Origin: Papaver somniferum | Lineage: Eukaryota; Streptophyta; Magnoliopsida; Ranunculales; Papaveraceae | NCBI RefSeq assembly: GCF_003573695.1 | Contig: NC_039368.1 | Coordinates: 8,331,860-8,395,859 of the forward strand | DNA length: 64,000 bases | Direction: 5' to 3' | Shown: in pieces, positions 1-11,527 of the stretch | Layout: each line of letters starts with the position of its first letter | How positions within the stretch are numbered: position 1 is the first letter of the stretch | The notes under the pieces: model-generated | Seen by the model: only the letters and a program-made list of their open reading frames with translations | What the model was told of the DNA's origin: nothing | The model's database searches: none | Translations under genes and position numbers: made by a program

Positions 1-942
1 GATAAAATCGGAGCAATCGTATGCCAAATTAGAATGAAATCACAGGACAAGATAAATCTTTTACCGGGACGAAGTCCCTGTTTCTAGCGCCAAATTGTGG
101 ACACACGAACTACGCGGGGTCCGAATGCCCACAATCAATTGTTAAAGTCTAAAGAGATTACGATGATGATACCCTGATGTGGGTTCATTGGCTCAAAACC
201 CACGGGTTTATCATGGCCTCCTCCAACTTCCCCGTGCGTAGCGATTATGCATGGGGTACAAATATAAAAGGAAAACAACATATATAAGCAAATGCATGCG
301 GAACTAAATGAATGTAAAGTGCTGAAATGTAAATAAGACCAAGGTTTACGTGGTTCAGCACTAAGGCCTACATCCACGGGGTTTGTTGTTCTACTATATT
401 ATTCACGGTTACACGAATAGTTGAATGACTTGGGGTTTACATATTTCTCTCCACTATGGGATTCCTTACCCTTGCTATTCTCTCTCTCTCTCTCTCCTGA
501 TGTTTTTTCGATCCCCCTCCCCCTTTGTGGAGATTGGGTATTTATAAGGTAGGAATGTGGGACCCATCTCTGAAGACCGTTGGAACCTTATCTTCTAGTG
601 TCTTGTGTCCATCACGCAGAGGTCTGCGTTTCCCCCTCGATCCCGCGGAGGCATCTTCGCTCGTTCCATAGGTCGGTCGACACGTGCACTGCTCAGAGTG
701 TTTAATGCGGGTGGTTGAGGGGTCTGCTCGTGTCAGACAAGTGTCTTCTGCCCCTGTCAGTCCGTGTCAGCTGACTTTCTCTCCACCGTTGATCTTAGCT
801 CCTCTTCTGGGGATGAGATAAAGCAACTCCTAGGGGTTTATTTGGTGCTTCGCGACGCATCGTGTTTTGATGTCTTAGCTTGTATGCTTTCCACGTACCT
901 TTCTGTATACATGTGTCCGATAGTGAGATATATGTGTACACA
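1..942 (-). mobile_element. LTR retrotransposon, 5' LTR and start of internal region (minus strand, runs off left edge)
   Basis: Read on the minus strand, an LTR of about 847 bp runs from 942 to 96. It begins TGTGTACACA and ends GTGTCCACA. After a short gap comes a primer-site-like string, TGGCGCTAGAAACAGGGA, at plus positions 92 down to 75; the internal region continues past position 1. A TATAAATA-like box lies near 538-548 (minus), followed by a CT/GA microsatellite at 480-497. The segment near 330-380 (GGCCTTAGTGCTGAACCACG on minus) recurs at 18306-18335 in the solo LTR. The primer site resembles those of Tat/Ogre-type Gypsy elements, but the lineage is a guess because no protein is inside the window. 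The 942 boundary is inferred from the terminal inverted repeat. Confidence 0.6.
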
Positions 943-1667
943 AACATCACAGCCACCCAGTGGATAAAACATTAGGGGTACTTTCTTTATTGCCTCTGCT
1001 ACAAAATTCAGTATAATACGACAATTTGATTTGGGTTTCTATGAAATTTTCAGCTATTGACATGGGCACCTTGGCAACGAAGAAATGAAGAACAATAGTA
1101 CATAAACCTGATCAGCAGTTGAAGTGTTGGGGTTAAAGAACCATGATTAAGGTGGTGTAAGAGGCCACATTTGCTAACGCACAACAATCCACTGAGGGTA
1201 GGACCTGTATATCCTGCCATTTCTTTATGCCTCTTCAATGTCTTCATTCAATTTCCCCGAGGTCTTAAATACATCCCCACGTCTTATCTCCTGGATTACT
1301 TGGGTAGACATGACACTGCTGCTAGACGCAGTAATTGACTGTCTCAAGAATCCAGCAACTTTATGTCAATTCGCAGGTTTTGTGATATCGTATGTATCGG
1401 ACTCGTATATCATCTTCATAAAAAAAAAAAAAACAATCACTTTTACGTAACATATCAGAAAGGTCCATCATATAAATGTTTCCTTAAACGAAGATCTATC
1501 ATTCGAGTGTTTCCTTAAACAAAGTCGTCGTAAGGCGCCGCAAATTAACATTATTATTATCTTTTTTTAGTATACTGTGACGGATTCACATGGACTTCAT
1601 ATTAAAAAATGTCATGTCGAGTCGTCGAAGTCATTCTGAATTATAAATTCATCTTGAATACAATTTA

Positions 1668-1978
1668 CTCTCTCCGTTCATTTTTAATGGGTCGTTTTTA
1701 TAAATAAATGTTTTAAAAAAATAGGTTGATTTCCTAATTACGAAAGTCAAATGTTATTTTAATTTTTGGGGACCACTTTTTTCTTAACTTCTTTTAATGA
1801 CAAGTGGCATGTGGACCATTTCACTTTAATTCTTTTACTGACAAGTGTCATGGGGACCATTTCACTTCATTTCTTTTATTGACAAGTGTCATGAGGAACA
1901 CTTTCAATGATTAGTTCTCTTAATTTCCTTAAATTTCTCTAAAAATAAAACCAGCCTATTAAAAAAGAACGAAGGGAG
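1668..1978. mobile_element. Stowaway-like MITE (Tc1/mariner type), copy 1
   Basis: The ends are CTCTCTCCGTTCATTTTTAA and its imperfect inverse ending GAACGAAGGGAG, flanked by TA on both sides (1666-1667 and 1979-1980). CTCCCTCCGT termini with a TA target site are typical of plant Stowaway/mariner MITEs. The insertion interrupts block A: the flanks rejoin to match 19510-19560. It is 311 bp, has no coding capacity, and contains GACAAGTG-type internal repeats. Confidence 0.8.
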
Positions 1979-2134
1979 TATATGGATTGCATTTTAAACA
2001 TCACTCAATTCCAAGTGAGACAACAAGATCACCGTATCGAAATTACAAAATTTTACGAGAAATGACCAATCCGGTGGCTCCATATTAGAGTATGATTTTA
2101 TTTTGGCGCACTTTTGATAGGTGTTTCAATATGG

Positions 2135-2672
2135 TGTAAAACATGCTGGCACAACCCAGCACATCCCATTAAGAGGCGAGTCCGCCGTGCTACGTGTCGT
2201 GTTGTGTCATACCAGAAATTAAGACGTACTGTGTTTTGCCGTGCTTGATAACGTGTTATGATGTGCTGTCTGTGCCCGGTACATTTATTTTACATTTTTC
2301 AATATAAATATTTTCAACATATTTAGATATTATATGTGTTGTTATTAAAATAATTCGACACAACGAAGATACGATCTCAAAAATGGTTAGAATAAACACT
2401 CTTTTCTGAAATATATAAAAAAAATATGTGGTATAAACACACTATCAGTGGTGAAATGTCAAAAATGGTTAGAATAAACACTCTTTTATACATGTTATGA
2501 CGTATTTTGTTAGCGTGTTGTGTCACGTGCTTATTCGTGTCATGTGTTATGTTGTGCCACTGTGCCAATTATCCTGTCCCAACACACACATTAAGCCAAC
2601 ATGTTATGCCGTGCTGGACAAATTCACGTACTGGGCTGGGACGTGCTGACACAGCGTAGTTTACACCTCTAC
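2135..2672. mobile_element. hAT-like MITE with GTGTAAAAC termini
   Basis: Left end GGTGTAAAACATGCTGGCAC and right end, inverted, AGGTGTAAACTACGCTG are followed on both arms by an AGCACRTCCC word. The interior is rich in CGTGTTGTGTC-like words on both strands. A GGTGTAAA terminus with CGTG-rich subterminal words is typical of plant hAT MITEs. A 16-base word, AAAATGGTTAGAATAA, occurs twice inside (2380 and 2462). I could not see a clean 8-bp target duplication. Confidence 0.55.
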
Positions 2673-2883
2673 GTACTATGGAAAAATTGAAGATGGTCCT
2701 GAGGTAGAAACCATTAAATCTGGCATTCTACACCGTTTCCAAACCTGAAATAGTTTAGATTTCGCATGCTCTAACAGCCAATGCTTAAAGAATCTCTTGG
2801 TTCATCAGTGGTGAAATGACAGAGACCCACCTATAGACTGCTTTACTTATTTACAAAATTCAACCCCCAAATTTATATAAACC

Positions 2884-3167
2884 TCATTTTTTTTTTTTTG
2901 GGTATGTCAAAAAAATAGGCTTGTTTCTATATGTGGAAAGTCAAATGTTATGATTTTACTACTATATTCATAGAGGGACCACTTCTCTCTCTCTCCATTT
3001 TCTCTCCTAATACAAAAAGGGGACCACTTCTCTTTACTCTTTCTCTAATAACAAATGAGTGGGACCAAAGGATAAATTAGGAAAAAACATGGAAAAGTGA
3101 CTTCAATGATTAGTTTTCTTAATTTTTGTGAAAACCAAACAAGCCTATTTTTTAGAAACGGAGGGAG
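2884..3167. mobile_element. Stowaway-like MITE, copy 2 (5' end eroded into a T tract)
   Basis: It shares the core of the element at 1668-1978: AAAAAAATAGGY near the left end, AAAGTCAAATGTTAT, GGGACCACTT, ATGATTAGTT near the right, and ends AAACGGAGGGAG. The left terminus is replaced by a run of T at about 2887-2900, so its terminal inverted repeat is not intact and the exact left boundary is uncertain. Confidence 0.65.
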
Positions 3168-4600
3168 CAGAACTAGTATTTGGCTGGGCTGAGGAAAAAC
3201 AACACATGAATATCGAGATACATGCTGAAACCAATGAAATTTTGGAACATTTCAATGCTCTTTACATCAAAGCCATCAAAAGAAGATTCAGCAGGAACTA
3301 TCACATGGAAAAGCAGCTTTTGAATGAAGATACCACATTAAAAATTAAACATGTAACTTTTATTTTATCGGGTCTTAAACTTCTACATAGACTCCAAAAT
3401 ATACAAGCCTTAAATATAATTATTGTCTATAAAAACCTTAACAATGGGTCAGATGTTTGTCTGAACAATGATACCACTAGCTCTTTTGCGAATATTTTCC
3501 TTGGTCTTTGTCTAAGTTTTCTTATAAAAAAAGAGGAGGGAGTAGTTACTTGTACTCGATCATAAAGTAGCGAATAAAAGAGGATAAGGACCATTAGGTG
3601 CACACAAGCCACATTTGTTGACGCACATCCCTCCACGAGATGGTGATGGCAGAGCCAAATTTTTACGCCTTTTTAGTAAGGGCGTTGGCCACAAGTTCAA
3701 GAGATTGCAAACTAAAGGTCCTAGGGGAGGACTTTTTTTTCCAGCGATGATACACACCGAAAGTATGTCTCGCGATCTGCACTGTAAAGGAATTCAAGGG
3801 TTGTTTGGACAGTTCTGGGAGAGATTTGCAGGGTGGAATGAAAGGTGGGGTCCACCAATTTTTTTCTCGCACATTAAAATCACGGTGTTCCTTTTCGATA
3901 CACCAAACATTTTCGTTTTTCTTTTCCTTTTTTTTTCCTCTCTTTTTTATACTTCGTCGTGCTTGATGTTTCCGACGACAGGGATATGCTGAGCGACGGA
4001 GATGTTGACTATTGAGATTGAAAACGACCTGTGTTCATTCTGAGTTATAAATTCATCTCGAAGAATTTCTACGTGGATTGTATTTTATATATCACAAGTT
4101 ATCGTACTTTAAAAATGCAAGATTACCGTAAGTTAGGTTACTTTAGATTTATAGATGAGTTAGTTACTTGTAGTAGATACTGTAGATCATAGAGAAATGA
4201 ATAAAGGAGGACTAGTAGTGTTATATTATTATAAGGATTAAGGACTGTTAGGTGCACAAAAGCCACAACTGCGAACGCACATAAATCTTCGACTTTGGTA
4301 ATGGCGGGCCCAGTTTCTTTACGCTTTCTAGTCAGTGCGTCAAGTTGAGTGGCTCAAGATTGTTTTCAAAAATTCTCTCACTGGTGCAGGATTTTTTTGG
4401 TACTTAAAAGGCTGCTTGATATTTTCCGACAGGATAAATGATTATTCGATGTTATATCGAGATTATCTTTACAAAAAATTAAATTTAAATTTTTAGAGAA
4501 TGTTAGTTAAGAAAAAAAATGTAAGATTTTAGCCTTTTGTACGGATGAAAAGTTTACTAAAAAAATTGTTTTTATTTATTTATTTAATCTGGTGCTTTTG

Positions 4601-5398
4601 ACGTTTACTATGAAAATATTTCCAACGTTGAATATACCACCAAAGTCAACATATATTTTTAATTGATGTATAAGTACGGTTATATATCATTTCATATTTT
4701 TTCAATTAACTTCTCACCCGTGCTACGCACGTGTTTATCTTTCTCTCAAGAAATATTGGATAATTTTTTGATTTCACTACGAAAATTTTCAAAACAAATA
4801 ATATAATAAATAATTTTTTTGTCACAAAGTAATAAAAACATTCAATAAACTAATAAAATATCAATGCAATAGAAAACGAACAATTATAAAATCACGGGCT
4901 TGCAATATGCAACAACATTTTGGATTTGCAGTCTAATATTATAAACAAATTAAACTGCCGCTCAGGTTTTTCTCTAAAATTTTGATTTTGATTTTTTGTC
5001 TTTTTTGGTCCAACCAAACATTATATGCTTTTACTTCATCAGTATAAATATCATCGAGATCGCGATACATCATGGATTTGCAATGCAACTATCTTTAAAA
5101 CCTAATACTTATTTTAGCTTCATAAATTGATTGAAAGTTATGCCTTTCCGGTCTTTCTACAAATTTTTATATTTTTTAAATGTCTTCAGCTCGTATTTAT
5201 TTTTTTACATATTCTTGCGACTCTTCAGGTCCACCTAACCATCATATGCCTTTTACTTTATCAATAAAATTATCTCTCGGAAAATCTCGTTTGGACTATT
5301 GATTTTATAAATTCCTCCATCTCAATTATGACATATGATTATGTTACTATTTTAGTAAGATGGATATGATGGTGCAGTTATTTTCATGGATAGCTTAA
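4601..5398. other. AT-rich non-coding stretch
   Basis: No open frame of note, no recognisable repeat ends and no RNA gene were found. It lies between repeat block A and a LINE fragment. Confidence 0.5.
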
Positions 5399-6400
5399 TG
5401 GTCCTTCTGCAAAAGAACTGAAGAAACACTTGATCACATCCTCTGGTATTGTGATTTCAGTGAAATTACTTGGAAATGGTTAGGAGGTATATTCAAATTC
5501 CTTAATCCTAATTCCTTAGAAGATATATTAAAATCATCAGTATCAAAAAGTACAGCAATCAAAGAGATACGGAAAAATGCTGCATTAATCACTATGAAGG
5601 AATTGTGGGTTTTGAGGAATAAAGTAGTTTATGAAGATGCTGCAACTAATCAAAACATATTGCAAAGGAGAATAATGAAATTTGTGCAAGAAAGTGAACA
5701 CAGAATGAAACAATATATGTGGAATTCTTCATATGACCTTCAGGTACTTAAATCCTTCAACCTCAACTGCAGAAAAGTGAAATTATTACAAGTAAAAGAA
5801 ATTTATTTATGTTTACCAAGAGACAACCAAATCTTGCTATGTTGTGATGGAGCTTCAAGGGGAAACTGGAGCTGCAGGGTTTGGGTATATTGGAAGAGAT
5901 AGTAATGGTGGTGTCATTGTAGCTACTACAAGAGGCTTAGGAACTACAACTAATTTTCTAGCAGAAGTGATGGCAGTACTATGTGCAGGTGAGTGGGATG
6001 TATCCAACAACTTTCTCAATGTTCTGTTCAGTTCAGATTCTAGTGCAACCATAACAACCTTCAAATCTGGTAAATTACCATGGATAGCTACAACAAGATG
6101 GAACAAAATTTGTTCTAAACTTCAGTAGGACTTTGTTCATAATTTCAGAGAAATCAATTTCTCTACAGACTCCTTAGCAAAAAAAGGGAGCAGGATTAAA
6201 TAAGGGTGAGTACTTTGTGTATACTGGAAGACCTTCATTCCTCAATAAATTGAAATTCCTTTTTTTTTCCTTATTTTAAATTTCAATAATGTAAACAAGT
6301 TGGCTATTAAAAAGCCCAGTTAAGTGCCCTAATGGGTTTTGGTTGTAATTTTTGAAAATTTTGATTAATAAAATTCATTATTATTGAGCAAAATAATAAT
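5399..6400 (+). pseudogene. 5'-truncated LINE: zf-RVT and RNase H end plus 3' UTR
   Basis: From 5399 an open frame carries the zinc-binding end of a plant LINE ORF2 (EETLDHILWYC near 5414-5450). About 130 codons later comes an RNase H start, CDGASRGN (5844-5867). The frame then shifts by one base at about 5868 and continues as GAAGFGYIGRD to 6125, where a TAG at 6126 interrupts. The last part, LAKKGSRIK, ends at a TAA near 6201. Downstream is a LINE-type 3' UTR ending in TAA-rich sequence (6370-6402). The reverse transcriptase and everything upstream are missing, as expected for incomplete target-primed reverse transcription. The copy is dead: it carries one frameshift and one internal stop. 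Confidence 0.85.
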
Positions 6401-8728
6401 AATGGTCCTTTCTTTAGTTTCTTTTTCTCTCCTAAACCTAAAAATATTTTTACACGAAAGTCTTCCTACGTAAAGTTATTTACAAATTTAACACATTGGG
6501 AATAGGATTTAACATAGAGATAATTATGATAAAGTACATGTATAGTGCACGACTGCACGGGAATATCTTCTGGATCAATAAAACTGAATTTATGAATAAG
6601 ATCATCTTTGGTAATCACATGATGCATGTTGGATGGGTAAAGTGTAGTCTTAGATTTTCAAGGACCAACCTAAATTTCTCATTGATCGAAGATTGAACAA
6701 AAGGTTGTCACCATGATTTTATTTTATTTTGTTACTTAAGCTTTTCTTAGTTATTCATATTAATTTTTTAAGATAACTACATGTATTTGTTTTTCCTGTT
6801 TATTGTTTACTGGTTATCTATTTTTAATGAACCATAGATGTTAAAAAGATAACAGTAACCACCTCCGTTTATGTGGAGAAAATTGGGATTGAAATGGAAA
6901 TACCCTTGCTTGTTTGTTGTTTCCCACGTTCTGCGTACTTTGACTTATGTAGGTGTAATGACTGCTCCGCTTGCTAAACCGGTTGAAAATGAACTTTGGG
7001 TTTTTTTCCCTTCTTTTATTGAAAGAAAGATCTTAAAGTATAGGATACACAAAGGTAAAATTTCTTGCAGAGGTTGTATCTGGGCCAACCCTGTGTTGTT
7101 CGGCAAGAAAGATCAGGTCCGTAACTACATCAAAGAATTTATACCTAACCTGCAAGAGGAAAACGTCTTTAATGTAGATTCTTTTCTCAGCAAATGATAT
7201 ATAAGCTTAGCCTGTAATAACAGCTAAAGTGAAATTCTCAAACCATAATACTAAAAAAAACATCCAAAATAAATAAATGGAGGAATTTTGTGTAGATTTA
7301 ATATTCCAGACTCCCATGAGTACGTGTCTCTTTAAATAGCAAGAACAAACTGAAGGATCAATCATAATTTTTAATTTTAATTATATATGGTCAAGTATAA
7401 AAAGTTTCTCATAAACTTGATTTCTTTATCGAAAACTTTTAGCTGGCCTTTCAAATAACTTCGAGAATTGTTTGTACACTTGGATACATTGCACCAAAAA
7501 TTAGTATGCATTTGAGGCTTTCTTGCTCAAAGTAGCCTGCGGGAGAAGACCCAATTTGGTGGATAAACAGTGTCTGCAGGTTGATTGGTTTTTCCTTTCT
7601 ATGATTTCCAAATGCAAATGCAATTCTCAGTACTGTTGTGGTTAATATACCTAAGTACTATTGAGGTTAATATATAAAAGAAGAAATAATCTTGGTGTTA
7701 AAGATTGGATTACTATGTTGTTTTCATCCAACTGATATGCCAACCATTAACATCGTCCCTTTTTAAAGTGGGGATGCTGCGGAAACCAATGATTTATGTG
7801 TTCTTCCTCTTCACTTGAAGGATGAAGCACTTGTCTTTTACGGAGATACATCTCTTGGTATACACATTGGATCAACATCATCTGGCAATGACCCATCTTC
7901 TTTTAATGAGGCAGGTTTCAATATAATTCGGAATGTGTTTACGCTTCAAGTTAGTTCTTCAAGTTAATTGATGACAGTTTCCACATGTTGGCCTTTTTAT
8001 TTAAGAACCAAGTACTTTGCCGCGCCATGCATGTCGACGAACAATGAGTATATATACTGCATGCACAATCTAAACAAAACGTCGAAAAAAGAATACTCGT
8101 GACTATGAGAATAACATTGTATTCAAGAAAAAGTGACAATGTACAGATGATTCTGCCACATGCAGAAATGAAAACTATATAGGCCCGAAAAAATTCATTC
8201 TTTTCAATTCATGAGCGAGTTTTCCACACGTTTTCGACTCAGATAAAAAAAACATAATATAAGAATCAGCTTATAGTAAAATTATAGAAAATCATTGTCT
8301 ATATAAGAGGACCTTGCTAATTGAATTATTTTTGCAATATATATGCACCAAATTTATATTAGCAATAAAAAAAACACCTTAGAATTCTCCTCAAATGAGT
8401 TCGAGTAACCTATCTTCGACAATCAGAACGGATTGTAGCTCGAGTTAATGTAACTTCAAAAATAACCATGATGGAGCTAAAACATTCTCAATTCAGCAAC
8501 GATTTGTCAGGAATCAAGTGATCGGTTGGTTAATACGGTATCTAGACAGCAACGATTTTTCTTAAACCCTTAAGATAACAAACCATTATACCGATCAAAA
8601 AAAAAAGATAACAAACCATTATAGCAAAAAATCTTCAGGTAGGGGAAAAAACGATGTCTCCTTTTTGACACTAAACGGCGAAAATAAAATAAAAACTTCG
8701 CTTATATTAGTTATCTTCCTCTCTAACC
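6401..8728. other. Gene-poor stretch with two unassigned short open frames
   Basis: This is AT-rich DNA with no recognised gene. Two short frames look less random than the rest: 6871-7197 (+, 108 codons, with a CRGC motif) and 7767-7967 (+, about 66 codons without an ATG, containing FYGDTSLGIHIG). I do not recognise either. They could be exon relics. No repeat ends or RNA genes were seen. Confidence 0.35.
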
Positions 8729-9857
8729 AAATTATATTAGCTACGACTCATTCTATTGCTAATAAACTTGTTTTAAGTATTTTGAAGGAAATAAAGCTCG
8801 ATGGACTAAAATGTGAAATTCTACTGGTAAAATGGAGGAATGGAGTGATTTAATAAGATAGGACCAAAAGGAAACATGAAGATTTATTGGGCCAATTATT
8901 TGAATATGGGAGTGTAGTAAGCATGCCAAGTAAAAGTGTGTCACGACGTGTGTAGAAGTGTGGAGACCTTATAGAAGATTAATTATGATAAAAAATATTT
9001 GAATATATTTTGTTTAATGAAGAAAATGAACAAAATAAAGAAGGAGATAAAGGATAATATATTTTCCAAATAAAGAAAATGATGACTTCATGATGAGATA
9101 TTATTTGACACGTAGCTCATTCTTATTTGAGGATTTTATGTTGTCCTGATACATGGCGCATTCTCATAGGGGCAATGATGTGGTAATGGAAATGAAAAAG
9201 GAAAGTGTTTTCCTTTGAAAACTATAAATACTAGTTGAAGCAGATGGAAAGAAGAAGGTCGGGGTCCGTAGTCCGGAGCAAATAGTTTTAGTTTATTTCT
9301 TTTCTTTTTATTTTCCTTTATAATGAAATAGTCTCTTCATTAGGACTGCGGATGAAGCTCTATGATGTTTATTAAGAGAGTTCTAATTCATTTTCAATAA
9401 TAGTTCTTCTTGGTCATATTTTCTTGCTTGGTAATAATGATAATTCTTTTCATATGTCCTTGTGCTTCAATCAAAAGTTTTATGTTCTTATTTTAGAGAT
9501 CAACACCTTTAAGTGGAATGAATTATTAGTATGTTGAGAAATTTAATTGAGCCTAACGTTATATCATATGAGGCATACATATTGGTCCTAAATCGTCTCG
9601 AGCAATTTTGTGAAGAATTTTAAAGAGAATTTGTTGAATAATCTAGTATACATAATAGTTGTGAAATTCCAAGCCTTGAGTTTTTCTTATCTTCTTATTT
9701 TATCACATTTTCTTATTATTGATCTCTTAATTATTCTTTTTAGCATTTTTTTAATTAGAATTAAAAGTACCAGTAGTTAGTCCCAATGGAACGACCCGTG
9801 CTTGCATACTATCCAATCGATAGCCGTGCACTTGCGGTATAATATAAAACCCCAACA
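8729..9857 (+). repeat. 5' LTR of the tRNA-Asp-primed element (5' end missing)
   Basis: It aligns along its whole length with 12836-13962, starting at the shared word TTATATTAGCTA and ending CCCCAACA. The first about 38 bp seen in the 3' LTR (TGATAAGCACG to TTTTTCACCC) are absent and replaced by unrelated sequence. CTATAAATA at 9222-9230 is the likely promoter box. Scattered substitutions and small indels against the other LTR indicate an insertion that is not very recent. Confidence 0.9.
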
Positions 9858-9863
9858 AGTTTT

Positions 9864-9881
9864 TGGCGCCGCTGCCGGGGA
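9864..9881 (+). promoter_or_regulatory. Primer-binding site (tRNA-Asp type)
   Basis: TGGCGCCGCTGCCGGGGA sits six bases after the 5' LTR end. Athila-type elements use TGGCGCCGTTGCCGGGGA, complementary to the 3' end of tRNA-Asp, which differs by one base. Confidence 0.85.
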
Positions 9882-9948
9882 CTAAAATTGTTATTTTTAG
9901 TTTCTATTAAATTTGTAAATAATTAGGATAGTTTAGATTTTTTTATTT

Positions 9949-9984
<36 letters not shown>

Positions 9985-10450
9985 TTCTAGATTATCTTGG
10001 GTATCTTTTTATTTTTGTTGTGCAGGATAATTGGAGATTTAAAGTGAAAATAAAATTTGCGCACTAAACAAGTAAGTATCCGATTTTTTATCTTTGTAAA
10101 TAACTATATTAGGAAGTATTTCGATTCTTTAGATTTTATTTTCTTTGTACATAATTATTTTAGGATTCTTATCAATTTTGTAAATATTTTTATTCTTTCC
10201 TTTTTTTTTTCTTTATTATTTTTTTATATATATAAAAAAAAACACGTTGCACACACCAATTGCATCGTCAGACAACCGATTTTAGGAAAACTTGTGGAAA
10301 AGTACGTTGAACCCGTGCCTTGGGCCTTATGGGAGTTACCAGCCGAAATTTCACAAATCTTAGCCCGGTACGGTTGACCAGTCTTTGACTGTAGGTATAT
10401 CCTGCTTAAGGTAACCTGAGCCTACCTATTTTAGTCGACCCTGCATTTGC
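9882..10450 (+). other. Untranslated leader of the LTR element
   Basis: A T-rich leader with a (TTA)n microsatellite at about 9956-9984. No long open frame begins with ATG. The 106-codon frame at 10057-10377 is low-complexity and not supported as a gene. Confidence 0.6.
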
Positions 10451-11527
10451 ATGTGCACTAAGAAAATGTCGAACTGGTATTATGAGGACCAATATAATGA
10501 ATATCGACCCGAATTTCAAAATGGACAATATGCGTGCTATGACCATAGTGTGGATAGTACTTGGGACCACTACCGACCTTCTGAAGGTTATGGTTCTTAC
10601 CATGGTGATCCCAATTACTATTCGCACGTTCACCAGTCATATGAACGAGTGAATGAGCAATATTATAATGAGATTTCTCAATCTTTAGAGGATTTTATCA
10701 AACAATTCCCACTAATTCCTGATGAATACAAAACTCATTCCTTAGAAGATGCGCTTAAACAATTTGAAAAAGTAACTGGTGTATCACGTAATAATGAATG
10801 TTTAAATCTTTCATTAGAAGAGTTACTTGAGAAGTTCAATGATATTGTGCGTGAAACTCATAAACTGAATGTGACTCTTAAAAATAAGTATGAGGACAAA
10901 TATGCACCTAAGGATATTGCTCATAATGAACTTGAATTCCAAAATAGTGTTTCCAATATTACCCTTGATAATACATGTAATTATTCACCTAATTTAGAGG
11001 ATGAGGTTAGATCTGACAACACTGCATGTTTAGACAAGGTTCAATCATTTCAACCATCTTCATATTTTTATGATGATGAGGATGGTATCGATGAAGAAAT
11101 TGAAATATATAGTCATAGTGACGAGGAAATTGTTACACCAATTGAGCCTTATGATTATAATGTTGTATCTAGTTCAATTCCTGATAATGTTGATAATTAT
11201 TCACCTATTCAAAAGGATGAGGATTTGACTAGGGATACCATTGTTTTAGATGATGTAGTATATCATTGTGATTATGAAGCCGATGATGGTTTAGAGGAAA
11301 GAGTTTATCCTGAGAGTAGTTTTTTAGAGTCTAGCGGTTCAGAAAAAATAGTCTCTTCTAAGGAATATAGAATTGTAGAACCACCTAATTTCAACCTAGA
11401 AGAAATAAAAGACCATTTTCCTAAATCTGATAATTTAGAAATTAAGGAAATTGTGACTAGTTCGTCCAAGGACATTGAAGACTCTAACTTTGGGGTGAAT
11501 ATCATTCTCCCCGTGGTTTACCTTTGA
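10451..11527 (+). CDS. Element-encoded protein, N-terminal part (358 aa, acidic, unknown family)
   Basis: An ATG at 10451 opens 358 codons rich in Asp, Glu, Asn, Ser and Tyr. The first about 70 residues are Tyr-rich (NWYYEDQYNEYRPEF). Residues about 75-145 have amphipathic, helix-like SLEDFIKQFPLI, SLEDALKQFEKV and SLEELLEKFNDI segments, a threefold repeat of an SLE-x-x-L/I-x-x-F pattern. The rest is acidic and low in complexity (DEEIEIYSHSDEEIV). No zinc knuckle, protease or polymerase motif is visible, so it is not an ordinary gag-pol. It ends at TGA 11525-11527, overlapping the next frame. Reading a five-C run where four C now stand (11509-11512) would join it to the downstream frame, so I think the stop is a lesion. 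I know no function; a structural or accessory role for the element is only a guess. Confidence 0.6.
   Translation: MCTKKMSNWYYEDQYNEYRPEFQNGQYACYDHSVDSTWDHYRPSEGYGSYHGDPNYYSHVHQSYERVNEQYYNEISQSLEDFIKQFPLIPDEYKTHSLEDALKQFEKVTGVSRNNECLNLSLEELLEKFNDIVRETHKLNVTLKNKYEDKYAPKDIAHNELEFQNSVSNITLDNTCNYSPNLEDEVRSDNTACLDKVQSFQPSSYFYDDEDGIDEEIEIYSHSDEEIVTPIEPYDYNVVSSSIPDNVDNYSPIQKDEDLTRDTIVLDDVVYHCDYEADDGLEERVYPESSFLESSGSEKIVSSKEYRIVEPPNFNLEEIKDHFPKSDNLEIKEIVTSSSKDIEDSNFGVNIILPVVYL

Larger units (their letters stand above)
943..4600 (+). repeat. Ancient repeat block A, paralogous to 18565-20620
   Basis: This block aligns by eye with 18565-20620 at several anchors: AACAATCCACTGAG (1184 and 18797), CTGCTGCTAGACG (1317 and 18930), GAATTATAAATT (1637 and 19515), TTACTTGTA followed by AATGAATAAAG (about 4160 and 20250), and GTACGGA near 4540 and 20580. 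Inside block A a sub-unit recurs near 1165, 3597 and 4250, with words such as GTGCACAAAAGCCACA and ACGCACATC, so it may itself be a degenerate tandem family. Insertions missing from block B are annotated separately. No conserved coding sequence was found. Confidence 0.6.

Noticed and set aside
135..377. 80-codon minus frame, and its relative at 18303-18539 (plus)
   Set aside because: Both start in the conserved U5 part of the same LTR family (GLSAEPRK); the similarity is LTR sequence, not a protein.
3128..3565. 145-codon plus frame as a gene
   Set aside because: It begins inside a MITE terminus and ends in another GAGGGAGTA-type end; no domain, probably a chimera of repeat pieces.
3663..3992. 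Overlapping frames on both strands
   Set aside because: They lie in repeat block A, have low complexity towards the end, and show no domain or conservation with block B.
10057..10377. 106-codon frame upstream of the LTR-element protein
   Set aside because: Phe/Ile/Tyr-rich translation of a T-rich leader; starts from a non-ATG codon.
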